From Balneolales bacterium (GTDB lineage Bacteria; Bacteroidota; Rhodothermia; Balneolales; Balneolaceae), in contig JAKSCW010000488.1 of NCBI GenBank assembly GCA_022360375.1, positions 1 through 6,149 on the forward strand: a DNA stretch of 6,149 bases. The letters are read 5' to 3'. Positions 1 through 6,148 of the stretch are shown here, in pieces (the stretch's first letter is position 1; each line of letters opens with the position of its first letter). Under the pieces are notes generated by a model. That model did no database searches, had not been told where the DNA came from, and saw only the letters and a list, made by a program, of their open reading frames with translations. The position numbers and the translations under genes are program-made.

Positions 1-1
1 G

Positions 2-433
2 TACGATGAACAGGCTATAGTAGTAGAACCAGCCGGAGCTTTAGCCATTACTGCTTTAGAAGAGTTAAAAAAAGAGCTGAAAGGTAAAAACGTGGTAAGC
101 ATTATAAGCGGAAGCAACAACGATATTACACGTACTGCAGACATCAATGAACGATGGTTAATGTACCAGGGGCTAAAACATTACTTCATTGTGGATTTCC
201 CACAGCGCGCAGGTGCTTTGCTTGAGTTCTTGAAAGATGTTCTCGGCCCCGACGATGACATCGCCTATTTTGAATACTCTAAAAAAACAAACCGGGAATT
301 GGGCCCGGCATTAATTGGGATAGAATTAAAACATAAAGAAGATCTCCCGGGACTCATCGAACGCATGAAAAAAAAGAACTTTAGCTTTGAGTATGTTAAC
401 GACCAACCCAGGTTGTTTCGGTTTTTGACTTAG
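2..433 (+). CDS. ilvA: Threonine dehydratase (threonine ammonia-lyase), C-terminal part
   Basis: The open frame runs in from the left edge, so the start and most of the PLP-binding catalytic domain lie outside; 143 C-terminal residues are visible of a family that is usually about 400 long. The fragment begins with the end of the fold-type II PLP domain (VVEPAGALAITALEEL, residues 7-22) and continues through the strand and glycine/serine loop VVSIISGSNNDI (31-42). From about residue 59 to the end there is a single ACT-like regulatory domain with FPQRAGALLEFL (66-77) and GPALIGIEL (101-109). This is the pattern of the short, one-ACT-like-domain IlvA found in Bacteroidota and Firmicutes. The family deaminates threonine to 2-oxobutanoate, the first committed step of isoleucine synthesis in the cytoplasm, and the ACT-like domain usually mediates isoleucine control. 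An internal GTG at 92 is not the start, because the frame is open and conserved upstream of it. The family assignment is confident; whether the enzyme is regulated cannot be seen. Confidence 0.88.
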   Translation, partial: YDEQAIVVEPAGALAITALEELKKELKGKNVVSIISGSNNDITRTADINERWLMYQGLKHYFIVDFPQRAGALLEFLKDVLGPDDDIAYFEYSKKTNRELGPALIGIELKHKEDLPGLIERMKKKNFSFEYVNDQPRLFRFLT

Positions 434-478
434 TTGGTTTACGAAATACTCAATATCAGTTTTCAGTTTGTTAACCAC

Positions 479-509
479 ATTAAGCCGCTACAGAACTCTC
501 CGGCTTAAT
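479..509 (+). terminator. Stem-loop downstream of ilvA, possible weak terminator
   Basis: ATTAAGCCG (479-487) pairs perfectly with CGGCTTAAT (501-509), giving a 9-bp stem around a 13-base loop, 45 bases after the ilvA stop. No T-run follows it, so it is a poor intrinsic terminator. It could instead be a 3' end stabiliser or an inverted-repeat site. The rest of the 434-597 gap is AT-rich with no recognisable gene. Confidence 0.35.
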
Positions 510-597
510 AACATCAATACAAATTACAACAGTTAGCAGCTACTCATTTAGCGAATTTTCTGCTTCAACTTTATCTACTTTTTTTGTTCATTTATGT

Positions 598-810
598 ATG
601 GTTTCCGGGTTAGATCAAATACCAAAAAAACGAAGAGTTAGCAAAGACAAAGCACTAGAAGCATTAGTTACTTCATTTTATAATGGAGGGAGGCTTTCAC
701 TGCGCGAAGGAGCAGCAGTACTTGGAATTCCTGAATCTGAGTTCATTGAGCTACTCAATCAATTTGAAATTCCAATACGCGAAAACAAACCTCCTAATGT
801 TGGGTTCTAG
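598..810 (+). CDS. Small UPF0175-like helix-turn-helix protein, orphan antitoxin-like
   Basis: This encodes 70 residues. The central part, FYNGGRLSLREGAAVLGIPE followed by SEFIELLNQFEIPI (residues 27-60), matches the UPF0175 pattern: Y-x-x-G-x-[IL]-S, a G/A-rich turn, LG[IM], a helix with EF-x-x-LL, and a final IP. The predicted fold is a small helix-turn-helix. UPF0175 proteins often act as antitoxins paired with a PIN-like (DUF3368) toxin, but no small partner gene is seen here: ilvA lies upstream and an aminotransferase downstream. The usual N-terminal strand of longer family members is missing or replaced by a basic segment (PKKRRVSKDK, residues 9-18), which suggests a DNA- or RNA-contacting tail. 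The start is uncertain. ATG at 598 is used, another ATG at 594 is out of frame, and the leader is T-rich with no Shine-Dalgarno sequence. The end of the protein is proline-rich. The family call is by eye and moderately sure; a toxin-antitoxin role is not supported by the context. Confidence 0.62.
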   Translation: MVSGLDQIPKKRRVSKDKALEALVTSFYNGGRLSLREGAAVLGIPESEFIELLNQFEIPIRENKPPNVGF

Positions 811-829
811 TTTCACCTAACAAACCTGG

Positions 830-860
830 TTTCTAAGCAAGATAATCGCTTTTAAATTTG
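830..860 (+). promoter_or_regulatory. Candidate Bacteroidota-type promoter for the class V aminotransferase gene
   Basis: TAAATTTG at 853-860 is a perfect match to the -7 element TAnnTTTG of the Bacteroidota primary sigma factor. Nineteen bases upstream, TTTC (830-833) is one mismatch from the -33 element TTTG. Transcription would start near 867, giving a leader of about 80 bases before the ATG at 947. The match is by eye, and such elements arise by chance in AT-rich DNA. Confidence 0.38.
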
Positions 861-946
861 AGACTCCATTCCTTTCTAATCAGATGGGCTGAAGAAAAAC
901 GGCTAATTTGTCCTCCCATTTTTTGGAATTTCAGTACTTTCTTATC

Positions 947-2092
947 ATGAATTCCCAAAAACATCTCTTCACCCTCGATCCAGGTATAACGTATCTCAAC
1001 TGTGCATATATGTCGCCGTTGATGAAAACTGTAGCAGAAGCTGGATTCCAGGGAATTCTAAAAAAGCAGCAGCCATCCACCGTAACCGTCGAAGATTTTT
1101 TTGATGATCCACACGAGCTTCGAAAGGAGTTTTCAAAGTTAGTCGATTGTCCTGATCCAAATCGAATCGTGGTTATCCCCTCGGTTTCATATGGATTTGC
1201 AAATGTAGCCAATAACCTGAAACTGGAAGCGGGAGATGAAATCATTGTACTGGAAGGCCAGTTCCCAAGCAATATATACTCATGGGTACGCTTGGCCGAA
1301 GAGAACAATGCAAAAATTATTACAATAGATGCACCAACTGCTTTTCATAACCGTGGAAAAATCTGGAACGAACGTATCCTTGAAGCGATCAATCCAAAAA
1401 CAAAGATGGTTGCTTGCGCACATATTCATTGGTCAGATGGCACATTGTATGATTTAAAATCCATTCGCCTGAGAACACGGGAAGTTGGAGCCTGGTTAGT
1501 GGTAGATGGCACCCAATCTTTAGGAGCTTTGCCTTTCAGTGTTCAGGAAATACAACCCGATGCACTGGTTGCTGCCGGTTATAAATCCCTGATGGGGCCT
1601 TATAGCATTGGTTTAGCTTATTACGGTGAGGCATTTGATGATGGAATTCCTGTTGAAGAAAACTGGATTAATCGTTTTGAAAGCGAAAACTTCGCAAACC
1701 TGGTAAATTACAATCCGAATTATCAACCCGGGGCTTTACGGTATGGAGTGGGTGAACAGTCGAATTTTATTTTAGTTCCAATGATGCTGGAAGCCCTTCG
1801 GGTGTTGAATTCTATAGGTTCACATCAGGTTCAGGAGTACTGCGCTGACTTAGTTCGGGAACCCATTCAGGTTTTACAGGAAAAAGACTTCCTTATTGAA
1901 GAAGAAAGCTTCCGGGCTTCCAATTTATTTGGGATTCGACTTCCTGATATATTGCCAGTTAGTGATGCGGAAGAACGTATCAGAAAGGCGAATATCTTTA
2001 TTTCCTACCGTGGAGACGCTGTTCGTATTTCTCCGGGTATCTATAATGAACCCGGCGATTTACATAAATTGGTGAACGTACTAACCAGCTGA
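947..2092 (+). CDS. Aminotransferase class V-fold PLP-dependent enzyme
   Basis: This is a 381-residue cytoplasmic fold-type I PLP enzyme, close to the usual family length. YLNCAYMSPL (16-25) is the N-terminal substrate-site motif. PSVSYGFANVAN (78-89) corresponds to the phosphate-binding loop. HIHWSDGTLYDL (159-170) precedes the PLP-contacting aspartate in VVDGTQSLGALP (Asp187). GYKSLMGP contains the likely Schiff-base lysine (Lys213). Near the C-terminus, VRISPGIYNEPGDL (359-372) holds the conserved arginine that usually binds the substrate carboxylate. The C-terminal region lacks the reactive cysteine loop of SufS/NifS/IscS, so cysteine desulfurase activity is unlikely; isopenicillin-N-epimerase-like or kynureninase-like proteins are nearer analogues. 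The substrate cannot be named. The frame extends upstream to a TTG at 908, but the extra 13 residues (MSSHFLEFQYFLI) are not family-like, so the ATG at 947 is preferred. The gene stands alone with a likely promoter at 830-860, and its TGA stop abuts the stop of the convergent gene. Confidence 0.9.
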   Translation: MNSQKHLFTLDPGITYLNCAYMSPLMKTVAEAGFQGILKKQQPSTVTVEDFFDDPHELRKEFSKLVDCPDPNRIVVIPSVSYGFANVANNLKLEAGDEIIVLEGQFPSNIYSWVRLAEENNAKIITIDAPTAFHNRGKIWNERILEAINPKTKMVACAHIHWSDGTLYDLKSIRLRTREVGAWLVVDGTQSLGALPFSVQEIQPDALVAAGYKSLMGPYSIGLAYYGEAFDDGIPVEENWINRFESENFANLVNYNPNYQPGALRYGVGEQSNFILVPMMLEALRVLNSIGSHQVQEYCADLVREPIQVLQEKDFLIEEESFRASNLFGIRLPDILPVSDAEERIRKANIFISYRGDAVRISPGIYNEPGDLHKLVNVLTS

Positions 2093-2761
2093 TTAGCTAC
2101 TACGCATGGTGTAATCGGTTTTATCCTCTTCTTCCAAGTTAATTACAGGGATTTCGAACCTGGTTTGCTCCCACTCAAAAATGATGGCCCCTTCATTATC
2201 ACCCGGTTGAATGTTACTTGTTGTGATGACCATTTTTTCAACCGGTTCAATCATATATTCGGGTTCAATGTTAAAACTCCCGATTTTTTTTGAGAGAACT
2301 CGTTGCGAAAAATTATTTCCCCAATGGGAAACAGATGTATTGATCACTACTTCCCATTCAAATCGACCAGGCACAACGTATATGGAATAACGTCCTTTAG
2401 GCAGGTACACACCCCCCAATTCCACATCAGCAGTGGTATAAAACCGGGTTGGCTCATTGGCTCCAAATCTCCAGGGCTGATCTAACGGAATTCGATCTCC
2501 AATCATCTTTCTTCCATTTACTGAAGGACTCCCGTAACAAATCAACATCTCCCATCCCTTTAAATTGAATGCGGTACTTTCAAGTGGACTAAGCCTTTCA
2601 CCATATGAAGAAGGACTTGTATAGTCCATTTTGCATTCACCCAATGCCATAGAAACAGGAATGTGGTTGTATCGGGTGAAAAAGAAAAAAGCAAAAATTG
2701 CCGGAATAATTACTGCAAAAACAGTGATGTAGATTATTTTGTGATGGTTAATGAGTGTCAT
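2093..2761 (-). CDS. DUF2911 family protein with N-terminal membrane anchor
   Basis: This encodes 222 residues. Residues 9-28 form one hydrophobic helix (IIYITVFAVIIPAIFAFFFF) preceded by a short segment with lysine and histidines. It is probably an uncleaved signal anchor placing the rest in the periplasm; no lipobox cysteine follows directly. The soluble part carries the DUF2911 signature: ICYGSPSVNGRKMIGD (74-89), WRFGANEPTRF (97-107) and LPKGRYSIYVVPG (120-132), followed by WEVVIN (136-141). The family is common in Bacteroidota and relatives, and its biochemical role is unknown to me. The C-terminus is acidic (LEEEDKTDY, 209-217). The start at 2761 gives the anchor and is retained. The gene is transcribed away from the spondin lipoprotein gene, sharing the 2762-2957 intergenic region, and converges on the aminotransferase gene with no bases between stops and no hairpin separating them. 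The family call is confident; the function is unknown. Confidence 0.87.
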   Translation of the reverse strand: MTLINHHKIIYITVFAVIIPAIFAFFFFTRYNHIPVSMALGECKMDYTSPSSYGERLSPLESTAFNLKGWEMLICYGSPSVNGRKMIGDRIPLDQPWRFGANEPTRFYTTADVELGGVYLPKGRYSIYVVPGRFEWEVVINTSVSHWGNNFSQRVLSKKIGSFNIEPEYMIEPVEKMVITTSNIQPGDNEGAIIFEWEQTRFEIPVINLEEEDKTDYTMRSS

Positions 2762-2828
2762 ACCTGCGAAGTAGATGATTTTTCATCAAATAACGGCATT
2801 TCAACCTCAAAAATTCAATTTGTATTTC

Positions 2829-2890
2829 TTAACCTTTGTTAAGTAATTAACCGCCCTGTTTTGGTACTAAACAGTTAACCTTTCGTTAGA
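2829..2890. repeat. Three TTAACC repeats in the divergent intergenic region, candidate operator
   Basis: TTAACC occurs at 2829, 2847 and 2875. The outer two copies extend to TTAACCTTTGTTAAG (2829-2843) and TTAACCTTTCGTTAGA (2875-2890). The first contains a perfect inverted repeat, TTAAC-4-GTTAA; the second is the same with one mismatch and a 5-base spacer. Their place between the divergent starts at 2761 and 2958 suggests a regulator site, but the short AT-rich motif could be chance. No convincing promoter was seen in 2762-2957. TATTCTTG (2922-2929) is one mismatch from TAnnTTTG but has no -33 element at the right spacing. Confidence 0.3.
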
Positions 2891-2957
2891 ATCTTGTGAT
2901 TTTTTGCCACACTGGATCACCTATTCTTGGTCATCTTATTAATCAAAACAAAAAATC

Positions 2958-4304
2958 ATGAATTCAATCAAATCAAACCATGCATCCCTCCTATTTGCTT
3001 TGCTGTTGATCACTTTTACAGCATGCAGCGATAGTTCTGATTCTGCTTCAGAAGCCAATTTCGAAGTCACCATAGAAAATATTGGAACTGAATATAGTGC
3101 CATAAAAAGCGGTTCATTTTCTGTGCCTGCCGGAGCAACCTCTCCCGGACCTATTGGCCCTGGTGGGGCTTATGAATTTGAGTTTACCGCTCCTGTCGGC
3201 GGCAGGCTTACCTTCGCCACAATGTTTGTACAATCTAATGATTGGTTTTATGCTCCTGATGAAAATGGAATTGCATTATACAATAATGACGGCTCTCAGA
3301 TAACCGGTGATGTTACCTCCCAGGTTTATCTTTATGATTCAGGAACGGAAGTGGATGAAGTACCTGGTGAAGGAGCTAATCAGGCCCCCCGCCAGTCCGG
3401 GGCAAACACTGGTGATGCAGATCCAGATAATACAGTCCGCTTAGTAACAGATACCTCCCTGCCTTCTGTAAGTGATGTGATTCAGGTTACTCTCACTTCC
3501 ACCTCAGAAAATGGTTTCCGGGTTCGGATTGAAAATGTATCCACTGAGAATACATTACAAACAAGCACCGGTTCTGTTGCCGTACCTATGGCACCAGGTG
3601 TTTGGGCTGTTCATGGAGAATCTGAATCAGGAATTCTATTCCAGGCGGGGCAACCCGACCCGGGTAATGGTTTGGAAGGTGTTGCTGAAGATGGAAGCTT
3701 CGGTGACCTTGAAACCCAGTTAAATTCCATTACCGGAATTAATGTTCCATTTGCTCCTGGCGCATATGCTGTTTATACCGGATCTAACCCAATTTTTGTA
3801 AGCGGACAAAATACTCCTGAAAACGGATTAGAAGGGCTGGCTGAAGATGGTACTATTGATCAAATCATGGCCGCACTTTCTTCCTTACCCAATGTTCGAA
3901 CAAGTGGCGGATTTTCTATCCCGGATGGAGCTACAACTGCAGGCCCAATTGGTTCAGGAGGCAGTTATTCGTTCTCATTCACTGCACAGGAAGGGGATTT
4001 ATTGAACTTCGCTACCATGTTCATCCCTTCAAATGATTTGTTTTATGGCGCTTCTTCTGCAGGTATTGAATTGTTTCGTAATGGTGCACCGATCTCTGGC
4101 GATATTACCAGTTCCATTCAACTTTGGGACGCCGGAACAGAGGAAAATATGGAACCGGGAATTGGGGGTTACCAGCCCCAAAGGCAACCAGGTGCAAACT
4201 CCGGTCCGGTTGACAATGATGGTACTGTTCGCATTGTTAACGATGGCTATATGTATCCATCAAACAGCGAATTGATCCGGGTAACCATTTCAATAACACA
4301 ATAA
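2958..4304 (+). CDS. Spondin-domain lipoprotein with two unequal spondin-like units
   Basis: This encodes 448 residues. Residues 1-22 are a lipoprotein signal peptide with a hydrophobic core (LLFALLLITF, 11-20) and a lipobox-like FTAC with Cys23. The serine/aspartate-rich stretch after it (CSDSSDSASE) resembles the acidic export signals of surface lipoproteins in Bacteroidota. The mature part is acidic, glycine-rich and beta-rich, with no other cysteines. Unit 1 covers about residues 35-183 and unit 2 about 187-448. Each starts with a similar strand (FEVTIEN / FRVRIEN), contains FATMF-x-x-SND-x-FY and ends with a similar strand (IQVTLT / IRVTIS). Unit 2 also has two tandem modules of the APG-x-[WY]-AV ... 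NGLEG-x-AEDG type at 207-260 and 261-313, which unit 1 lacks. This layout matches bacterial spondin_N proteins, whose roles are poorly known; extracellular binding or adhesion is inference from the animal family. The A-rich leader has no Shine-Dalgarno sequence. The gene is probably monocistronic, ending at the strong terminator at 4328-4364. Confidence 0.82.
   Translation: MNSIKSNHASLLFALLLITFTACSDSSDSASEANFEVTIENIGTEYSAIKSGSFSVPAGATSPGPIGPGGAYEFEFTAPVGGRLTFATMFVQSNDWFYAPDENGIALYNNDGSQITGDVTSQVYLYDSGTEVDEVPGEGANQAPRQSGANTGDADPDNTVRLVTDTSLPSVSDVIQVTLTSTSENGFRVRIENVSTENTLQTSTGSVAVPMAPGVWAVHGESESGILFQAGQPDPGNGLEGVAEDGSFGDLETQLNSITGINVPFAPGAYAVYTGSNPIFVSGQNTPENGLEGLAEDGTIDQIMAALSSLPNVRTSGGFSIPDGATTAGPIGSGGSYSFSFTAQEGDLLNFATMFIPSNDLFYGASSAGIELFRNGAPISGDITSSIQLWDAGTEENMEPGIGGYQPQRQPGANSGPVDNDGTVRIVNDGYMYPSNSELIRVTISITQ
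3108..3452 (+). repeat. Spondin core repeat, copy 1 (protein level)
   Basis: Residues 51-165 of the lipoprotein align with residues 316-429 with only one single-residue gap and, by hand count, about 60 identities. Shared landmarks are SG-x-FS-x-P-x-GAT, GPIG-x-GG, FATMF, SND-x-FY, GTE, RQ-x-GAN and TVR-x-V. The two copies have diverged at DNA level, so this is an old duplication. Confidence 0.8.
3576..3737 (+). repeat. APG/AEDG module, copy 1 (protein level)
   Basis: Residues 207-260 carry MAPGVWAVHG, then FQAGQPDPGNGLEGVAEDG. They are directly followed by a second copy of the same module. The pair precedes only the second spondin core. Confidence 0.75.
3738..3896 (+). repeat. APG/AEDG module, copy 2 (protein level)
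   Basis: Residues 261-313 carry FAPGAYAVYTG, then FVSGQNTPENGLEGLAEDG, parallel to copy 1 with almost the same spacing. A tandem pair of such modules appears to be normal for the N-terminal half of bacterial spondin domains. Confidence 0.75.
3903..4244 (+). repeat. Spondin core repeat, copy 2 (protein level)
   Basis: Residues 316-429 are the partner of the core at residues 51-165. This copy has QLWDAGTEENMEPGIGGYQP where copy 1 has YLYDSGTEVDEVPGEGANQA. It belongs to the complete spondin unit. Confidence 0.8.
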
Positions 4305-4327
4305 AGTAGTAGAGAAAAATACCCATT

Positions 4328-4364
4328 AAAAAAGCCGCCTCGGGGAACCGGGGCGGCTTTTTTT
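4328..4364. terminator. Strong bidirectional intrinsic terminator
   Basis: AAAGCCGCC (4331-4339) pairs with GGCGGCTTT (4352-4360). An inner T-G wobble (4340/4351) and CGG/CCG (4341-4343/4348-4350) extend the stem to 13 bp, closed by a GGAA tetraloop of the GNRA type (4344-4347). T7 follows on the plus strand (4358-4364) and A6 (4328-4333) supplies the U-run on the minus strand. It begins 23 bases after the spondin gene stop and lies about 45 bases beyond the sdhB stop, so it can end both convergent transcripts. Confidence 0.92.
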
Positions 4365-4408
4365 GTTAAGGTAAATCAGGGTAGCTTACATTTTCCTTCT
4401 GATGATCT

Positions 4409-5161
4409 TTAACTGAAAACTGCTTTTACATAATCTTTTCGCATTTCAGCTATTGCAGAAATTGAGATTTCAGCTGGGCAAACCGCTTCGCATTCTCCAT
4501 AATTGGAGCAATCACCAAAACCTTCTTCCGCCATTCGATCTACCATTGCAACCACTCTTCGATTCCGCTCTACTTCTCCCTGAGGAAGATTTGCCAAATG
4601 AGAAATCTTTGCTCCGGTAAATAACGAAGCCGAAGCATTTGGACAGGCAGCCACACAGGCACCACATCCGATACAAGCTGCATAATCGAATGCTAAATCA
4701 GATTTTACTTTTTCGATGGGTCGGGCATTAGCTTCCTGGGCTGAACCCGTTTTCACAGATACATACCCACCAGCTTCTATAATGCGATCAAATGCGGAAC
4801 GATCCACCACCAAATCTTTAATTACCGGGAAGGCTGCTGCGCGCGGTGGCTCAATCGTGATTTCATCGCCATGCTTGTAATTGCGCATGTGAACCTGGCA
4901 GCAGGCCGTTCCTTGTTTTGGCCCATGCGCCTGACCGTTGATTACCAGGTTACAGGATCCGCATATCCCTTCCCGACAATCGTAATCGAACTCAACAGGT
5001 TCTTTACCTTCGATTTGAAGTTCTTCATTGAGAACATCCAGCATTTCAAGAAAAGACATATGCTCGTTAACCGTATCGAGCGTTCTTTCCTCAAAATAGC
5101 CTTTTGCCGTGGGTCCGGCTTGTCTCCAATACTTTAGATGAACTGTGAAATTTTTACTCAT
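4409..5161 (-). CDS. sdhB: Succinate dehydrogenase / fumarate reductase iron-sulfur subunit
   Basis: This encodes 250 residues, a normal length. The subunit passes electrons from the flavin of SdhA through three Fe-S clusters to quinone at the cytoplasmic face of the inner membrane, as part of complex II. The N-terminal plant-type ferredoxin domain has Cys62, Cys67 and Cys70 in DCREGICGSC, with a fourth ligand in TACCQVHMR, probably Cys88. The C-terminal alpha-helical ferredoxin domain has CIGCGACVAACP (Cys163, 166, 169, 173) and then Cys218, Cys224 and Cys228 (CSNYGECEAVCP). By analogy with E. coli SdhB, Cys163/166/169/228 would hold the 4Fe-4S cluster and Cys173/218/224 the 3Fe-4S cluster. 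All ligands are present. The gene starts 12 bases after the sdhA stop, with a weak AGGT seven bases before the ATG, so the two are co-transcribed. Transcription probably ends at 4328-4364. The direction in vivo (succinate oxidation or fumarate reduction) cannot be told from this sequence; a membrane subunit gene is expected beyond the right edge. Confidence 0.95.
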   Translation of the reverse strand: MSKNFTVHLKYWRQAGPTAKGYFEERTLDTVNEHMSFLEMLDVLNEELQIEGKEPVEFDYDCREGICGSCNLVINGQAHGPKQGTACCQVHMRNYKHGDEITIEPPRAAAFPVIKDLVVDRSAFDRIIEAGGYVSVKTGSAQEANARPIEKVKSDLAFDYAACIGCGACVAACPNASASLFTGAKISHLANLPQGEVERNRRVVAMVDRMAEEGFGDCSNYGECEAVCPAEISISAIAEMRKDYVKAVFS

Positions 5162-5173
5162 GATAAATACCTG

Positions 5174-6148
5174 TTATTTATAGCTACGTTGTTTCAGTTC
5201 AACAAATTCGAAGGTAAGCGGTTCTTTATGAAGGGTTGTATCAAGCTTACCATTCACCCCATGGAATTCCCAGGCAGAAACGTAGGCGAAGTCTTTGTCA
5301 TTTCGCAGCGCCTCTCCTTCTTCGGTTTGATATTCTTCCCGAAGATGACATCCGCAGGATTCTTCCCGGTCGAGAGCGTCCTGTGCCATCAACTCAGCCA
5401 GTTCGAAGAAATCAGCCACACGGAAGGCAAATTCCAGATACTTGTTGTAATTATTTTTCTCACCAGGAACGAATACGTTTGTCCAGAACTCTTCACGAAG
5501 CTCCTGGATCTCTTTGATCGCACTTTCGAGATCTTCTTTATTCCTGGAGATTCCAATTTTATCCCATACAATCTTACCGAGCGAGCGATGGAAATCGATA
5601 ATCGTACGCTTTCCTTTTATGCCCAGTAACTTGTCGATGTCGTCCTGAGCTTTCCTGGCAGCTTTATCGAATTCTTCGTGATCAGTGCCATAACGTGTTC
5701 CTGGTTTTACATCCGCCAAATAATTTCCGATGGTAGCCGGAAGTACGAAGTATCCATCAGAGAGCCCCTGCATCAATGCACTTGCTCCCAGTCTGTTTGC
5801 TCCGTGATCAGAGAAGTTCGCCTCACCGGCAGCAAAAAGCCCCGGAATGTTAGTCATGAGATTATAATCTACCCAAAGCCCTCCCATGGTATAATGAACC
5901 GCCGGGAAAATTCTCATCGGCTGTTTGTATGGATTTTCGCCCGCAATATTTTCATACATATCAAACAGGTTTCCATACTTGGCGCTGATGGTATCCATTC
6001 CATCACGTTTAATCGCATCCCGGAAATCAAGATAAACCGCAAGCCCAGTTTCTCCCACTCCCAGGCCTTCGTCGCATACCATTTTGGCATTCCTGGATGC
6101 CACATCGCGTGGAACAAGGTTTCCAAAACTTGGATAGCGTTCTTCTAA
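5174..6148 (-). CDS. sdhA: Succinate dehydrogenase / fumarate reductase flavoprotein subunit, C-terminal half
   Basis: The frame enters from the right edge with LEERYPSFGNLVPRDVASRN; 324 C-terminal residues are visible of about 640 expected for this type. The GTG at 6103 is internal and not a start, since family-like sequence continues upstream of it. FPAVHYTMGGLWVD (fragment residues 81-94) contains the substrate-binding histidine (85). LFAAGEANFSDHGANRLGAS (104-123) contains the FAD-contacting glutamate (109) and the likely catalytic/substrate arginine (119). The C-terminal helical domain ends with REESCGCHLREEYQTEEGEA and a short tail (VELKQRSYK). The N-terminal FAD-binding fold and the flavin-linking histidine are outside the window. 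The enzyme oxidises succinate to fumarate, or the reverse, in complex II, linking the TCA cycle to the quinone pool. It is co-transcribed with the iron-sulfur subunit gene 12 bases downstream. The promoter lies outside the window. The family call is near certain. Confidence 0.95.
   Translation of the reverse strand, partial: LEERYPSFGNLVPRDVASRNAKMVCDEGLGVGETGLAVYLDFRDAIKRDGMDTISAKYGNLFDMYENIAGENPYKQPMRIFPAVHYTMGGLWVDYNLMTNIPGLFAAGEANFSDHGANRLGASALMQGLSDGYFVLPATIGNYLADVKPGTRYGTDHEEFDKAARKAQDDIDKLLGIKGKRTIIDFHRSLGKIVWDKIGISRNKEDLESAIKEIQELREEFWTNVFVPGEKNNYNKYLEFAFRVADFFELAELMAQDALDREESCGCHLREEYQTEEGEALRNDKDFAYVSAWEFHGVNGKLDTTLHKEPLTFEFVELKQRSYK

Noticed and set aside
463..470. TCAGTTTG as a possible promoter -7 element for the UPF0175-like gene.
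   Set aside because: It has one mismatch to TAnnTTTG, no -33 element at a fitting distance, and lies about 130 bases from the start.
931..1308. A 125-codon minus-strand open frame inside the aminotransferase gene.
   Set aside because: It overlaps the well-conserved N-terminal third of the PLP enzyme and has no recognisable features.
598..2092. The idea that the UPF0175-like protein and the PLP enzyme form a two-gene defence or toxin-antitoxin system.
   Set aside because: There are 136 bases and a likely separate promoter between them, and the PLP enzyme is an ordinary metabolic-type protein.
3511..3723. A 70-codon frame inside the spondin gene whose first 14 bases, ATGGTTTCCGGGTT, equal those of the UPF0175-like gene at 598.
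   Set aside because: The match ends after 14 bases and lies in a different frame within a clearly coding region. It is probably chance, although it is somewhat longer than expected at random.
4033..4275. An 80-codon second plus-strand frame within the spondin gene.
   Set aside because: It lies entirely within the second spondin core, which is supported by the internal repeat; the alternative frame shows no pattern.
5138..5629. A 163-codon plus-strand open frame opposite sdhA and the start of sdhB.
   Set aside because: The opposite strand encodes clear SdhA and SdhB. The plus-strand translation shows no domain pattern and is a shadow of their codon use.
5678..6148. A 156-codon plus-strand open frame reaching the right edge.
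   Set aside because: It lies antisense to conserved sdhA sequence, including the substrate-binding histidine and arginine, and its translation looks like no protein family.
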